Below, one piece after another: positions 12,300-23,040 of a stretch of 64,000 nt of DNA (its first letter is position 1; every line of letters starts with the position of its first letter). The stretch covers positions 36,302,354 through 36,366,353 of the forward strand of contig OW121849.1 in assembly GCA_933228895.1 (NCBI GenBank), read 5' to 3'. Origin of the DNA: Platycnemis pennipes (taxonomy: Eukaryota; Arthropoda; Insecta; Odonata; Platycnemididae). Position numbers and translations under genes: made by a program. The notes under the pieces were generated by a model. It worked only from the letters and a program-made list of their open reading frames with translations, was not told where the DNA came from and ran no database searches.

Positions 12300-13130
12300 A
12301 CCCTTCTGAAGGTCCCTTAGGGTATAAATTCACGGCTTGACGCCGCTACGCTGCGACTTCGGCGCGGTGGCTGGTCAACGCACCCCCTTTCCTCGATCAT
12401 CCCCTTTAAACCCAAGCCCCTCGACCCCAAAGCGAGCCTCTCCTTCGGATGAAGGGACGTCATCGCAAGGAGGAGGAGGGCAGGAGAAGAATCCCTCCCC
12501 CTCTTCCCACACGCGCCCTCGTAAGTACGTGCATTCACGCACAAACACTCTCCAGGGCGCAGCGCTCGACGGACTGATGGCCTCCATTCTTCTCTCCTCT
12601 TCCCTTTTTCGCCGGGGTTCCACTTTCACCGTTCACTCCCCCTTTATCTGCGTCTCCGAATCAGCTTCGCAGTTCCACCCGCTTTTCTCGGCCTGCTTCG
12701 GCGGTGGTCTGAGATGCGGCGGCGTTGTTGGTGACTGCTTGTTCGTTCCTTCCTTTTCCATTCCCACTCCGGCTCTCTTTCTCTCTCACTCTGTTTTTCC
12801 CCCACAACACGCGCTGCGAGATCGGAAGCACGATTCCATTCAAGCCGGGGACTGTTCTGACGTCGTGAAATGAGCACGTCATGTGGTCGTCGCTGTTTCT
12901 CCTTCGCCGAAAATTCCGAGACAGTGACAGACACGGGTGAGGAGGGAATGACCTTGTCTTGTGACGGATGCCTTGGCGAGCGTGAACCGAAGGCGCCGGG
13001 GAATTCTGAAGGGAAGAGGCTTGAGGCGGCGCGCGTGATTTTTCATAATGTCGCAGGCGATGAAGATGACGCCGCTGATGGAAAAAGCGTGTGGACGGCA
13101 AAAATTTATCCAAGTTTGCGTGAATGTATC
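12300..13130. other. GC- and CpG-rich island with an unassigned 178-codon frame
   Basis: About 0.8 kb is far more GC- and CpG-rich than its surroundings and keeps open frames on both strands. The longest is 12337-12873 on the plus strand (178 codons, rich in Ser and Pro). No family motif is visible, and overlapping open frames on the opposite strand of similar length suggest composition and not selection. A promoter or first-exon island of an unseen gene is the likeliest alternative to chance. Confidence 0.4.
12323..12328 (+). promoter_or_regulatory. Candidate TATA box
   Basis: TATAAA lies at the 5' edge of the CpG-rich island, about 30 bases upstream of GC-rich sequence that could hold a start site. 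The hexamer alone is weak evidence; position at the island edge is the only support. Confidence 0.2.
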
Positions 13131-13753
13131 CCTATGAAATGTTATCCATCTCAATTGCATTTACGTTGGCGCGTATTGTGGAAAAAACTTGAGCAGTCAT
13201 GAAGCATTTTAAACTTACATACATTCAAATTTTCGCGATTTCGTACCATAATATGTATTTGTATTCCTGCATGTAAAGGTAAAAATGTGAAGGACAAATG
13301 CACTTAGGTTTACTTTTGACCTAGAATGGATTGCCTTGTCTTTACTACACGAGGCATATGGGACCCTTAGATTCGCATAGATTCTAATGGACGTTAATTA
13401 ACTACATTATGTTCGAATCTTTAAAGATATACACACTGTGGGTTGGAAATAATATTTCCGAAGTCTGTTTTATATTCAATTTCCTGTACACGGGTATCAA
13501 GTTGATACGTGTATGCTAAAGTACATTTATAATATGAAGAGCATTTAAAGTTTGTGTTGGTACGAAATAAAAGTAGATAATAGCGATTGTTATAAGAATG
13601 TGAGTAACCAATCGGAGAATAATCGATATTTGGGCGAAAGAAACGTAAGCCATTCCACAGAATATCTATAATATAAATGGTCATGTAAAATTTTCAACGT
13701 GAATATATATGAGAGCATATCGGCATTTAATTTGTGGAAACGCTTGATATCCA
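13131..13753. other. No gene seen
   Basis: AT-rich sequence between the CpG-rich island and the Helitron 5' end, with no feature I can support. Confidence 0.55.
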
Positions 13754-13776
13754 TCTATATATATAAAAATGAATGT

Positions 13777-13799
13777 ATGTGTGTGTGTGTGTGTGTGTA
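13777..13799. repeat. (TG)n microsatellite
   Basis: About 11 TG units near the Helitron 5' end. Related elements often carry GTCT or GTAT runs at this point. Confidence 0.8.
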
Positions 13800-13802
13800 T
13801 GT

Positions 13803-14400
13803 CCTTTATGCATTACTACACCATTCATCGGATCGCCATGAAACTTTGGGAAGTTGTTGAGTACATTCCCAAAAAGAGGACTACGGAGTCGATATTTCAA
13901 TATCGATAATTTATCGATATAATATCGCTAAATTATCGATAAATCGATACATTATTGATACAAAATTGAGGTGAAATTATTTAGTTTTTTAAAAGGAATG
14001 TATCGTTGCAATATCGACACTGTATCGAATGTATATAATGTGTTTGTCCTTTATGCATTACTACACCATTCATCGGATCGCCATGAAACTTGGGAAAGTT
14101 ATTGAGTACGCTCCGCGAAGGTTTCTACAAAATCGATAATGCAATGTCGATACTATATCGATATAATATAGATAAAATATGGATACATCGATACATTGTT
14201 GATACAAAATTGAGGTGAAATTATTTAGGTGTTTTTTATCAAAGTTTTATAAAGTATCATTACAATATCGATACTGTATCGATACAACATTGATAACTTC
14301 ATGCATTACCACAACATTCATCCAATTTCCATGAAGCTTTTGTTAGTTGTTTTGTTCACTCCATGAAGGTTTGTACAATATCGAGAATACAATATCGACA
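13803..14400 (+). repeat. Tandem ~245-bp units with ATCGAT clusters
   Basis: The block CCTTTATGCATTACTACACC recurs at 13803 and 14048, and a degraded form at about 14296. The unit is thus about 245 bp in two full copies and one partial. Each unit is studded with ATCGAT palindromes; I count about nine between 13888 and 14290, several of them within TATCGATA. The repetition lies wholly inside the Helitron. Confidence 0.8.
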
Positions 14401-14795
14401 TTGGAGACGGGATATTGTGCATCCCATTGAACTTGCAATTCATTGAAACGCTCACGTGGAGCATATTCAAATCATCCGGCATGGGACGAATATTTCAGAA
14501 ATGCCAACTTATTGCTTGGGATGAATGCACAATGGTGCACAAAGCATCGCTCGAGGCTCTGGATCGATCATTGCAAGAATTCCGTTGAATCCTGAGACCA
14601 TTTGAGAACGCGTTAATATTGCTTGCACGACATTTCAGGCAAACATTACCTGTAATTCCTCGATTGACACTAGCGGATGAAATAAATGCTTGACTGAAAT
14701 ATTCTACTTTGTGACGACATGTAAAGACGTTAAAATTATATACAAATATGCGTGTCCAGCTGCAAAACAATCGATCAGCTGAGATATATTGTATA
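14396..14795 (+). pseudogene. Helitron helicase remnant (Pif1-like)
   Basis: Translated on the plus strand, this shows the order of Helitron helicase motifs: SSGMGRIFQ, then a Walker-B-like WDECTMVHKASLEALDRS near 14510-14570, then HFRQTLPVIPRLT (motif III) near 14630-14670, then ADEINA and TNMRVQLQN near 14745-14770. In-frame stops occur, for example in LQEFR*ILRPF and NA*LKYS. The Walker A segment and Rep domain are absent. It covers only about 130 codons of a protein normally over 1,000 aa, so it is non-functional. The family call rests on the motif run and is strong. Confidence 0.85.
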
Positions 14796-14887
14796 CCCAT
14801 AAGAATTGTGAAATTAAACGTACTTTAAACGTGCGCTTTCCATTTAACCAGATTAAGCCACAGCAACGCGTGGCCGGGTCAGCTTGT

Positions 14888-15069
14888 AATAAATAAAAAT
14901 ATCAGTGGTACAATTTCCACACTTAAATCCCTTCCAAACCTTCGACCATGGTTTTAGCACATTATCCCGACCCTCCGACTCTGATGATGGCATAATGTGC
15001 CGAAACAATAATCGGAGATGTGGAAGGGATTGAAGTGTGGAAATTATACCAGCTATCTTTTTATTTACC
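14888..15069. mobile_element. MITE with ~48-bp terminal inverted repeats
   Basis: The left arm 14888-14935 (TTTCCACACTTAAATCCCTT inside) pairs with the right arm 15022-15069 (AAGGGATTGAAGTGTGGAAA inside) with a few mismatches. The unique centre of about 85 bp includes CATAATGTGCCGAAAC. There is no coding capacity. It begins one base after the Helitron 3' end. Confidence 0.75.
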
Positions 15070-17579
15070 ATAGGTAAATCTCAAAGACATTTTAAATGCG
15101 TAGGTATTTACAAGCGTAGCTCTTTCGCTAGTTTTTTCTCATTCTTACCCTAAACATTTAAGCCTTCGTAGTTTCTACCATTTGGCACCTAAGAGACGCT
15201 TTGGTTGCCTTATCTTTCCTAAATATACACTGCATTCCAAAGTTTTGATGACAATCGTAGTATGCTTTCCAATGAGAAATTATGCATTTTTAAAATGCCT
15301 AGTTAATTCAGTATCCTTAGAATCCGAGTGGTTTAGCGATAGTTAATGTGTTATACGTTAGTGTTCTACTTCGTTGGAGATTAAGATAAAAACAGACACG
15401 TTAACTCAGCTAAATTAGTTCTCTGAAACTTCATCACTCACACCGTTTGTGCGTAATGATAGGTCTGGGTTTCCCATTCATCCTCCTTCTCGTAACTATG
15501 ATTGCGAAGTGCTTTTAAATGGCTCGCGAGAAACTAAGCAACATTGCTCTTCCGCCCAGCCCGGCGCAGGAAGACGCGTACATTTCCATTCTCTTCGACT
15601 AATACAGCCACATTAACCCCGTGCACTCTATGAGGCCCATAAGTTTGCATCCCTCGCAACCCGCGGCTTCTCTGCTACCCGAAACCGGACAGCTAGAAAG
15701 AGAAATGTCTTCCATCAACATTAAACGCGTTCCGTCGCCATATTTTTTTGTCCTCCTCTTCACCAACTCTCCAAAACTCTGTCCCAACCCGTTCCTCTCC
15801 CTACCTTACCTCCTTAGTTGAATCCTCCCGGGCTTTTTATTCCACATAATTCATCACTCTTTCCGCTTAATTTCTCGTCATCATTCACCCTACACTCTTG
15901 CCCGGGGATAGTAGCCGACTACACCCTCAAGCCTTTTGTCCTCCGTGGAAGTCCTCTCCCGTCTTTTCCCGTTGCTCCTCCCTTTCCCTATCCTTCATCG
16001 TTTCGCTACATAATCAGGGCGCAAAAAAAGAACGGCTCATCAGCAATCCCTTGCGATAAAAAATTCCATTGGTTTTGGGACCTACGCATCCCGTAAATGG
16101 AGAGAACAATGTTACTTGCTTGTAAGATGAGACGCGAGAAAAAAATTGGCCAACCGGATGAATATCCTATCCGAGGTTTTAATTAATGTATCCACCCTCA
16201 ATAACATTCTGGCAGGAAAATATCACTCAGAATAAACTTGTGGAAGATTAAGAATTTCTTGTTTAAGTAGCAATCATGTTTGGGTTTTATCATGGCTCAA
16301 GTCGCATCGCAGCGTAAGTGATTGTTTTTTAACCTAATTCTTTATTTCACTCCTAACTTTATTTGGAAGACATTTAGATTTTAAATATTATAATCGTTTA
16401 CTTGCAGGCACCTGGTGCATGGGTGGTTAATATTTTCCTTTTATAAGCATTATTCATCTAATGATGCATACGAAGTGTACTTGGTGATTATTCATCCCCT
16501 TTCCCACACCTTCCACGTGGTTTGCAGGGTATTGATAAGGCAGAAACAGTATGGAGCACGAATCTCATTTTAAAGCTCCAGCGTTAAAGGAGGGCTGTAA
16601 CTGGATATAAAAAAGTGTTACTCTTCAATTGATGTTAACTGTTCTTTAAAACTTATCGAGATAATTTTAAAGAATTAACTTTTTTTAAATCTAGTATTTC
16701 AAGATCGTTCTGCTTTCGGTGTCACTGATAAATTTGATAAAGCCCTAACCAAGACGGTAGGATGGTCGGCAAAAGTTTGTACTTAATTAGATTTATAATC
16801 AGTAATATTAATTGAAAAATAAGCTTGAAATGAAAAACTACTGAAAACTTTAAACGAAGCTGAAATCTAGTATTCTTTTAACCCGAATGACTGCTCAGTC
16901 TGCATGAGTGGTCTTATTCTCCGCTTTTATTCACCCACTGTTTTTTAAGATTTTTTTCGATAAAGAGTGCTTCCTATGCGTACATAGTGCTTGATGAGCT
17001 GTGAAAGTTGGTGATTTTGATAAAACACGGAAAGAGAGATTTTTACGCGATGACTTCACTTTGTTCCTTCTGTTCTCTATCTGCCACATTTTCAAAGCTT
17101 ATACATGACAGGCAATGCATGTTTTTAAAACGTAGATATTGGAGAACTTAATACCATTTTTTAAATATGAATTAAATCAACAGGGAAAAAATTGCTGCAT
17201 AATGCCTGATTTCATTGTTCTTATCGAAGAAGGTGGTTAAACTAACGCAGTTTGGAGAGTGAGAAATCGATGAAGTCTTACCATTTTAGAATCCGGAAAT
17301 GTAAATATTTACGGTGGTGCTATAAAACTCATTGTAATGATGTAGTTCAAATGCAATCCCATAACACAAATACGTCATCATGCCTTTGAGATGAGCGCAT
17401 GTTAAAAAACTGAAGAATGCTGCGTTGGCATGGACTTAAAAATCTAGTATACAGATTTTTTGGGGCCTAAGCTATTTTTGGAGATCATGAGCTGCTAGCA
17501 GACAGGCAGCACGCCACTTCAGTAGGGAAAAATGATCCTATATGCCGCGTTTCTCCCCGTTAACCTCGGCGTGATGGAG
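15070..17579. other. No gene recognised; pyrimidine-rich patch at 15.6-16.0 kb
   Basis: The stretch is mostly AT-rich. The interval of about 15600-16000 is C/T-rich and holds short open frames (66 and 92 codons) without recognisable motifs. Confidence 0.5.
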
Positions 17580-18330
17580 TCGCATAAACGACGCAGTCTT
17601 TTTTCTTTTCCCTTTCCTTCTCCCTTTCCCTCTCTCTCTCCTTTTTCTGCCCTCCCCACTTTGCATTTTCATCCTCTCTTTTCCATCCTCTCATCCGTTT
17701 CTATATTTAGCTTCATTTCCGTTGATGGATGAAAATAAAGGCTATCTCCCCACCCCCAAAGCCCATTCTCCCTCCCTCACTCGCTCGCTGGAAAACACAT
17801 CTCTCCACATTTATACCATCCTTTGTTTAAGAATATGTTTACGTCCCTTTTCCCCTGAAAAATACCTTCATCCCCAGCTCTTCACTCTCTCTTTCTCCTT
17901 CCATTCCTTCTGTACCGTGCTCCACCCTCCCCTCCATGCACTTCGCACCCACCTCCATTCCCTTTCCGTCGCCCTCTGTACCCCCCTTCCTGCTGTCGCT
18001 TTGTCCACCCTCTCTCCCTTGCGTACCCTCAACCCTTCTCCTCTCCCAACCCTCCACCCACGAACGCAACAACTCCAGAGTCCACCTTCACCATATCCCA
18101 TCTCATTACGCTCCCCACTGCCGCCCTCTCGCAACCTCCCTACCCTCTTATTCTCCTCCCCCATCCGCGTCGTTTCATAGCCTCTCCCCTATCTCCCTCC
18201 CTCCCGTAAAATCCCTCCCTCTCAGCCCCGTGCCTTCTCAGCGTGCTCATTTCATCTTGTTTTCCCGTCATTTTTCTTCCAAACTCGACCTTTCCCTTCA
18301 CTTAAGAGTTGTGCTTCATTTTTTCTCTTC
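17580..18330. other. Long polypyrimidine (C/T-rich) tract
   Basis: Roughly 750 bp are dominated by C and T on the plus strand, for example TTCCCTTTCCCTCTCTCTCT. The strand bias removes stop codons and creates the open frames 17722-18180 and 17936-18367, whose translations are only Ser/Pro/Leu-rich. It could form triplex (H-) DNA; no gene is claimed. Confidence 0.65.
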
Positions 18331-18628
18331 AGTCTGTTTGCACGGCGTACATTCCTGTCCCGTATAACGCCTTGTGTGAGGGAGTAACTCAGGTACACAG
18401 CGATGGATTCGGAAAATCCCATTCTTCAAAGCTATATTAAAAGTCAAACAACGTTTACAGTACGTTAATATTATTTTGGATGTTTTCTTAAATTTAAACA
18501 TGATTTAGTACATAAGCTGGAACACTAGTTTCCTTTAAAATTTATTCATTGTATGCATCTGCTGGGACGAACATTACCCACTATATTATTGACTTATAAA
18601 TTGTTACCTTTTCAGTGATGAAAACTAG

Positions 18629-18679
18629 TCTAGAATGCACTGAAGTCTGTGTTGGAATAGTATATCTCTGTTTTAGCTT
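18629..18679. repeat. Exact 51-bp direct repeat, copy 1
   Basis: Begins TCTAGAATGCACTG and ends TTTTAGCTT. It is identical base for base to 19262-19312, and flanking sequence diverges at once on both sides. Confidence 0.9.
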
Positions 18680-19261
18680 CAAGCATGCTCCAATTTGGGA
18701 TGAAGATTAATCACAAAAAAACAAAACGTTTTAGGTTATCGAGGAATAGGTTAGGGACAATCCTTCAAAAACTACCCAAACCGGTAGAAAACTATTTAAG
18801 AAATCATTCAATTTTTTGCAGTGAAAGGGTAAGTCCCAATGATAGAAATTTACAGCCATAAGACGTACCGGTACCCTAGAAATAACAGGATATGAATTCC
18901 TATTAAAGCAGCAATGTATTGAGGTTTAGTATAATGTTTGGGGGGACATAGTAATAGATACTATGAACTAGTCCAGAAAATTCGTAACTTTACCTAAATA
19001 ACACCTCTGAGTATGAACATACACGAAGAAACCTGTGTCTATTAAGAAACTGACTTTCCAAATATTCTTTTGGTTTAAATAAAGGGTCATCTTTGCAAAA
19101 ATGATGGCCAGTTTACATTTTATATCACATTGATTAAGATTGATTTCATTGGTCATATCTTGGGCACTAGGAAGCAATTTATCATCGCCTCATATTTTAA
19201 TATTAAAATTGAACATTAAAAATGTTGTGTGGAATATTAGTCCTTAGGTTCTTCTAATTTC

Positions 19262-19312
19262 TCTAGAATGCACTGAAGTCTGTGTTGGAATAGTATATCT
19301 CTGTTTTAGCTT
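19262..19312. repeat. Exact 51-bp direct repeat, copy 2
   Basis: Identical to 18629-18679 at a period of 633 bp. The 582 bp between the copies are AT-rich and hold no gene. Confidence 0.9.
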
Positions 19313-20330
19313 AGAAATAAATTTATGAATGCTAAAAAATTTGTAGATATGAAATATTATCGCGGGATAACCGATTGTGAAATTTATTCTTCGAGAGATG
19401 TTCCAAAAATACCTACAATCACACAAAACAGTTTGACCTTGTTCGATGTTGATAAAGTAATGAATAATTCCATGAGTGAGCTTTGAAATCGATTAAACTA
19501 TCGTTTGGCTAAAGTTATTAACTCTAAGAATATGCCAGTTACGAAACATATTATTTCTTCCTGTCACTCTCTTTTCCTTTCCTTGAAAGATGGATGCAAG
19601 AGAATTAGAAGTAAGAATTCGTATGTCAGAAAACTTATGTGTGATCACTTACGATGCTTTATGGTTCGCACAATTCCTGTTTTTGCTGCCTTGATAATCT
19701 TCCTCGTAAGCCCTTGATCGAGTATAATTACTCGATATATCAAAAATCATTGCGGTATCATTCAATTACGGTGGCTGATCTCTGATCCACCACTTAAACC
19801 CGAGGTCCATGGCGCAATGAAGTTGGCGACTCGACGATCAGATTCGGGAGAAGGGGGAGACGTTGGGATGTGGCGGGGAGAGAACGGAGCAGTGGGAAAT
19901 AATTAGGAAGGATGGTTCGCCCGGGTCTGGGAGGGAGGGCACTCGTCGTGAAAGGGGACACAGGGAGCCGGGGGACAGGCGTTAATGCGAAATGTATGAG
20001 GGGCACAGGAAGGACGTGAAGGCTAAGTCGCAGTATATTTATCATCGACGGCGGGAGATTTCGGGTGGGCGGACGCGAAAGGTGAGAACTGAACGGCGGC
20101 GTGAGATCGTTGACGCGTCGCGACAGATGGGTCTTACCCTCCGGCAACTTGTGGCTCATTATTTCCGCAGATCCAAATGCGAGATCGTTATCCCCGGAGC
20201 GATCACGAATCACGTTCATTGAAGCTCTGCGGAATTGGATTCGAATTCCTTCTTATTATTTTTTTTACAGAGTTTTAGGTGCATCAATTCTTGGACTTTA
20301 TTTAAAAAAGGAATAATTGGGGAAATTGTG
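19313..20330. other. No gene recognised; GC-richer island at 19.79-20.23 kb
   Basis: The island carries open frames on both strands (141 codons on the minus strand), but none has a known motif. It ends at an AT-rich segment with the tandem duplication. Confidence 0.45.
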
Positions 20331-20333
20331 TTT

Positions 20334-20441
20334 AGGAAAACCTTTTATTTGACTTTATTTCCATGAGAAAATTATTTAAAACTTATTAGGAAAACCTTTT
20401 ATTTGACTTTATTTCCATGAGAAAATAATTTAAAACTTATT
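20334..20441. repeat. 54-bp tandem duplication
   Basis: The unit starting AGGAAAACCTTTTATTTGAC at 20334 repeats at 20388 with about one substitution (ATTATTT versus ATAATTT). Two copies only, so a recent local duplication. Confidence 0.9.
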
Positions 20442-20610
20442 GGTGATGCCTCCTCTATGATAGTGTCCCATTATTTTTTAAATTAAGTTTGATACCTACT
20501 TGAAACGGACAAGAAACTTTGCTCCGGGGCGTCAATGTTCGAAAAGTTAGGAAGAGAGTGTAACATGAGGAGTCGGAATTTACTGATATGGCCACTTTCG
20601 TGTTAACGCT

Positions 20611-20672
20611 CATCTACATCCACATTTTACCCTCTCTGCCGCCACAAAGGCGTATGGCAGGGGTGGTAGATT
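20611..20672 (+). repeat. CATCTACATC-type interspersed repeat, copy 1
   Basis: Starts CATCTACATCCACAT and continues to GGCGTATGGCAGGGG. The same order is seen at 37758-37815, and the reverse of its second half at 58101-58150. Confidence 0.55.
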
Positions 20673-20942
20673 ACCATCCGTAACGTTAAGTTTAGCTGAA
20701 AAAAAGTGTTCATTAATAGCATGTGTTTGAAAGAGCTATACTGTATTTACATTGTAGCCTTGTATTTTGCGTGGGAAAAATAAATTTTTGTAACGCCTTG
20801 TTCAGTAGTTGATTGCTCTTAGTTTATCGCTTCTCTCTGTCCAGCTGGTGTTTTGTGGGTGTAGAAATACATCTGCAGTGACAGATTCGAATTCGTGAGA
20901 TTTAAATTCTTCGAGTAACTTTAAGCTTTCGAATAACGAATT
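20673..20942. other. No gene seen
   Basis: AT-rich spacer between the CATCTACATC repeat and the MITE at 20943. Confidence 0.5.
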
Positions 20943-21118
20943 ATGTAGTTTTTGGGGATTTCTCTGCTGGTACGTGGTTGTCTACCAACGTTTCCCCTCC
21001 GCTGCTGGAGGCCCCTTAGGGTAAAGGGCCATTGCCCTGAAGAGGCATCCAGCAGCGGAGGGGAAACGTTGATATACCTACAACCACGTATCCGCGGAGA
21101 AATCCCCAAAAACTGCAT
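20943..21118. mobile_element. Long-palindrome MITE
   Basis: Left arm 20943-21009 and right arm 21048-21118 are almost fully complementary: GTTTTTGGGGATTTCT against AGAAATCCCCAAAAAC, and AACGTTTCCCCTCCGCTGCT against its complement. The spacer of about 38 bp contains the inner palindrome GGCCC...GGGCC. No coding capacity. Copies of this kind depend on a transposase made elsewhere. Confidence 0.8.
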
Positions 21119-21338
21119 CATTCAGAAGACATGAACCGCGAAATTTTAATCTAATGACTTTCGAATAACCTTCTAGATTATAGAATTTCACAACCAAGCT
21201 CTTCCAATTGCCGAGGGGCACACTCTGCACGTCATATGGGGTTTTTAGCAAAACACTCTGCTTTCCCCTATGTCTTTTGTTGCTCCCGTATGAAATATTT
21301 ATACTTAATATCCCGAATGTTGATGCACACCCCAGATG

Positions 21339-21358
21339 ATAATAATAATAATAATAAA
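21339..21358. repeat. (AAT)n microsatellite
   Basis: About six AAT units. Confidence 0.85.
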
Positions 21359-21489
21359 TTTAATTGCTTCCAAAGTAAACCATTACAAAGTGTAACGTTA
21401 GAAAAAATGAAGCGTTGATAGTCCCTAAGGTGCACCTGTGGTGGGGCTACCATCTGTTAAACCATGTAACATTTGTACAGAGCAGGTAT

Positions 21490-21735
21490 ATACAATTATA
21501 AACAATATTATATTACAGTACAATTATAATATTACAATTACAATAATTATAATAATACAATTAATTACAATATTACAATACAAATATTACAATATTACAT
21601 TATATTACAATTATAAACAATATTATAATTATAAACAATATTACAATTATAAACAATATTACAATTATAAACAATATTACAATTATAAACAATATTACAA
21701 TTATGAACAATATTACATTATATACTATTAAAAAC
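21490..21735. repeat. AT-rich minisatellite, 18-bp unit
   Basis: A core of about six near-identical units of ACAATTATAAACAATATT lies at about 21610-21715, within a longer low-complexity A/T/C stretch. The open frame across it translates as a repeated YNYKQY and is an artefact of the repeat. Confidence 0.85.
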
Positions 21736-21901
21736 AATAAACCATGCAAGTGCCAAATAATATCTGTCTTGTACTCTTTCACTTGAATATTTTCCCACAA
21801 TGCATTTGCTAAATCCCAGTCTCCCCAGGGTTGTGCCACAAACATTTCGAATAAGATGTCCCCTTTATAAATTTGGAGCAAGAGATATTCTCAGATATTT
21901 A

Positions 21902-22135
21902 GCTTTGGTCTTGTGGGTAGAGTGCTGGGCTACAGGCCGGAGGGTCCCGGGTTCACATCCCAGGCAGTAGCCTTCTGGACACCCTCACATAAAATATCCT
22001 CGCGATTATATTTTCTGTCCGTCAGACCTTCGTAGGGAATCGCAGGTGGCCCAGGGAAAGGAATTGACCTCCCTAGTCTTGAATGAGAGAATTTCTCACG
22101 TCGATGGCTTAGTACGAGATCTTCCTTAATTTACC
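21902..22135 (+). repeat. tRNA-derived SINE
   Basis: The head has an A-box-like TTGTGGGTAGAGTGCTGG and a B-box-like GGGTTCACATCCC 33 bases apart, the spacing of a tRNA promoter. Unrelated sequence follows (GCCTTCTGGACACCCTC onward). The would-be acceptor ends do not pair, so this is a SINE head and not a tRNA gene. RNA polymerase III would transcribe such elements from these internal boxes. The 3' end is uncertain. Confidence 0.65.
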
Positions 22136-23040
22136 AAAAACCAACTTTCGGGTTGAACATGATTTTGTCACCCTTATGTCCACTTCGTCATTATAATGAC
22201 TTTGAGGTAGTTTTCTCTACCCGAAGTGTATTACGGTAGATTTTTTAGATTTAGTTCTAGCCCTCAGTCTTGGCACCAAGAATTAATAATTAAGATCGGT
22301 TTGCAGTGACCCATAGTCTGTTTTTTGCACTTATTCTTCGACAGACAACCGCATCATTAGCAGAAGATCTTAGGTTACTCGAATGTTTAATGTTAGTTGG
22401 ATCAGCATATTTAAAATAGCGTTCATGCATTTGGGAACATGCCAGGATGTTCCCTCTAATTTGTCCTTTCGTGGCACGGAGAGCGATAATCACATGTGAG
22501 CTTGTAAACCCCGAATCCGCGTGGGTCAATCGTGTCTTTCACGTTACGTATGGTTTTTCCAAAGGTGAAGGGAAAATAAAATGCTGCCTTAGAGGCCTTT
22601 GTAATAAATGTGCTTTACAAGTGGAATATATCGCCATTTTGGGTTAGTATGAGTTTTTCGGGGGACTACGTAGTCAGTGATGCAATTTTTCAATCTCCTC
22701 CTAAATATTGGAGAATAATACCGCCATGCTTCACCACCGGGCATTTTACATAGGTGTTAAAGCCAAATGTCCTAAAATCTGAACCATATTGTTATCAACA
22801 CTTATGTCCTGTGAAATTCTTCTGTTTCCTTACCTCTGATTGTTCATACTTCCTAACCCTACATCTCAAAAGCATATCTTTCTTCACTCACTACCAAAAT
22901 TCAGTTCCCCGTAATTATCTAATACATCGTTTCCATTTCTTGTTTCATTTGCTATTACGTCCTGCTTATCCGTACTTCAATTAGATCACTTGTTGGCATG
23001 AGGATATTGTTTGGACCATGATTACCATAGATCACACAGG
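22136..23040. other. No gene recognised
   Basis: Short open frames only, with no motif or repeat relation noted. Confidence 0.5.

Larger units (their letters stand above)
13754..14886 (+). mobile_element. Internally rearranged Helitron
   Basis: The 5' end TCTATATATATAAAAATGAA preceded by host A, and the 3' end GGCCGGGTCAGCTTG followed by T, fit the Helitron pattern (A|TC ... CTRR|T), with CTTG in place of the usual CTAG. No terminal inverted repeats or target duplications are expected, and none are seen. Between the ends are about 650 bp of tandemly repeated 5'-terminal sequence, then a short remnant of the Rep/helicase gene. At 1.13 kb it is far shorter than autonomous Helitrons (usually 5 kb or more), so it is non-autonomous. 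It would depend on a Helitron helicase encoded elsewhere. Confidence 0.8.

Noticed and set aside
12337..12873. 178-codon open frame as a protein-coding gene
   Set aside because: It is Ser/Pro-rich with no motif, and equally long frames lie on the opposite strand. The open frame is explained by GC-rich, stop-poor composition, so it is kept only as an island.
17722..18367. Plus-strand frames of 152 and 143 codons
   Set aside because: They overlap in different frames inside a polypyrimidine tract. Their Ser/Pro/Leu/His-rich translations follow directly from C/T-rich DNA.
21438..21731. 97-codon frame with repeated YNYKQY
   Set aside because: Produced by an 18-bp AT-rich minisatellite whose unit length is a multiple of three.
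21902..21970. Possible functional tRNA gene with A and B boxes
   Set aside because: The predicted acceptor-stem ends do not pair and the sequence runs on into a SINE-like body, so it is a tRNA-derived SINE head.
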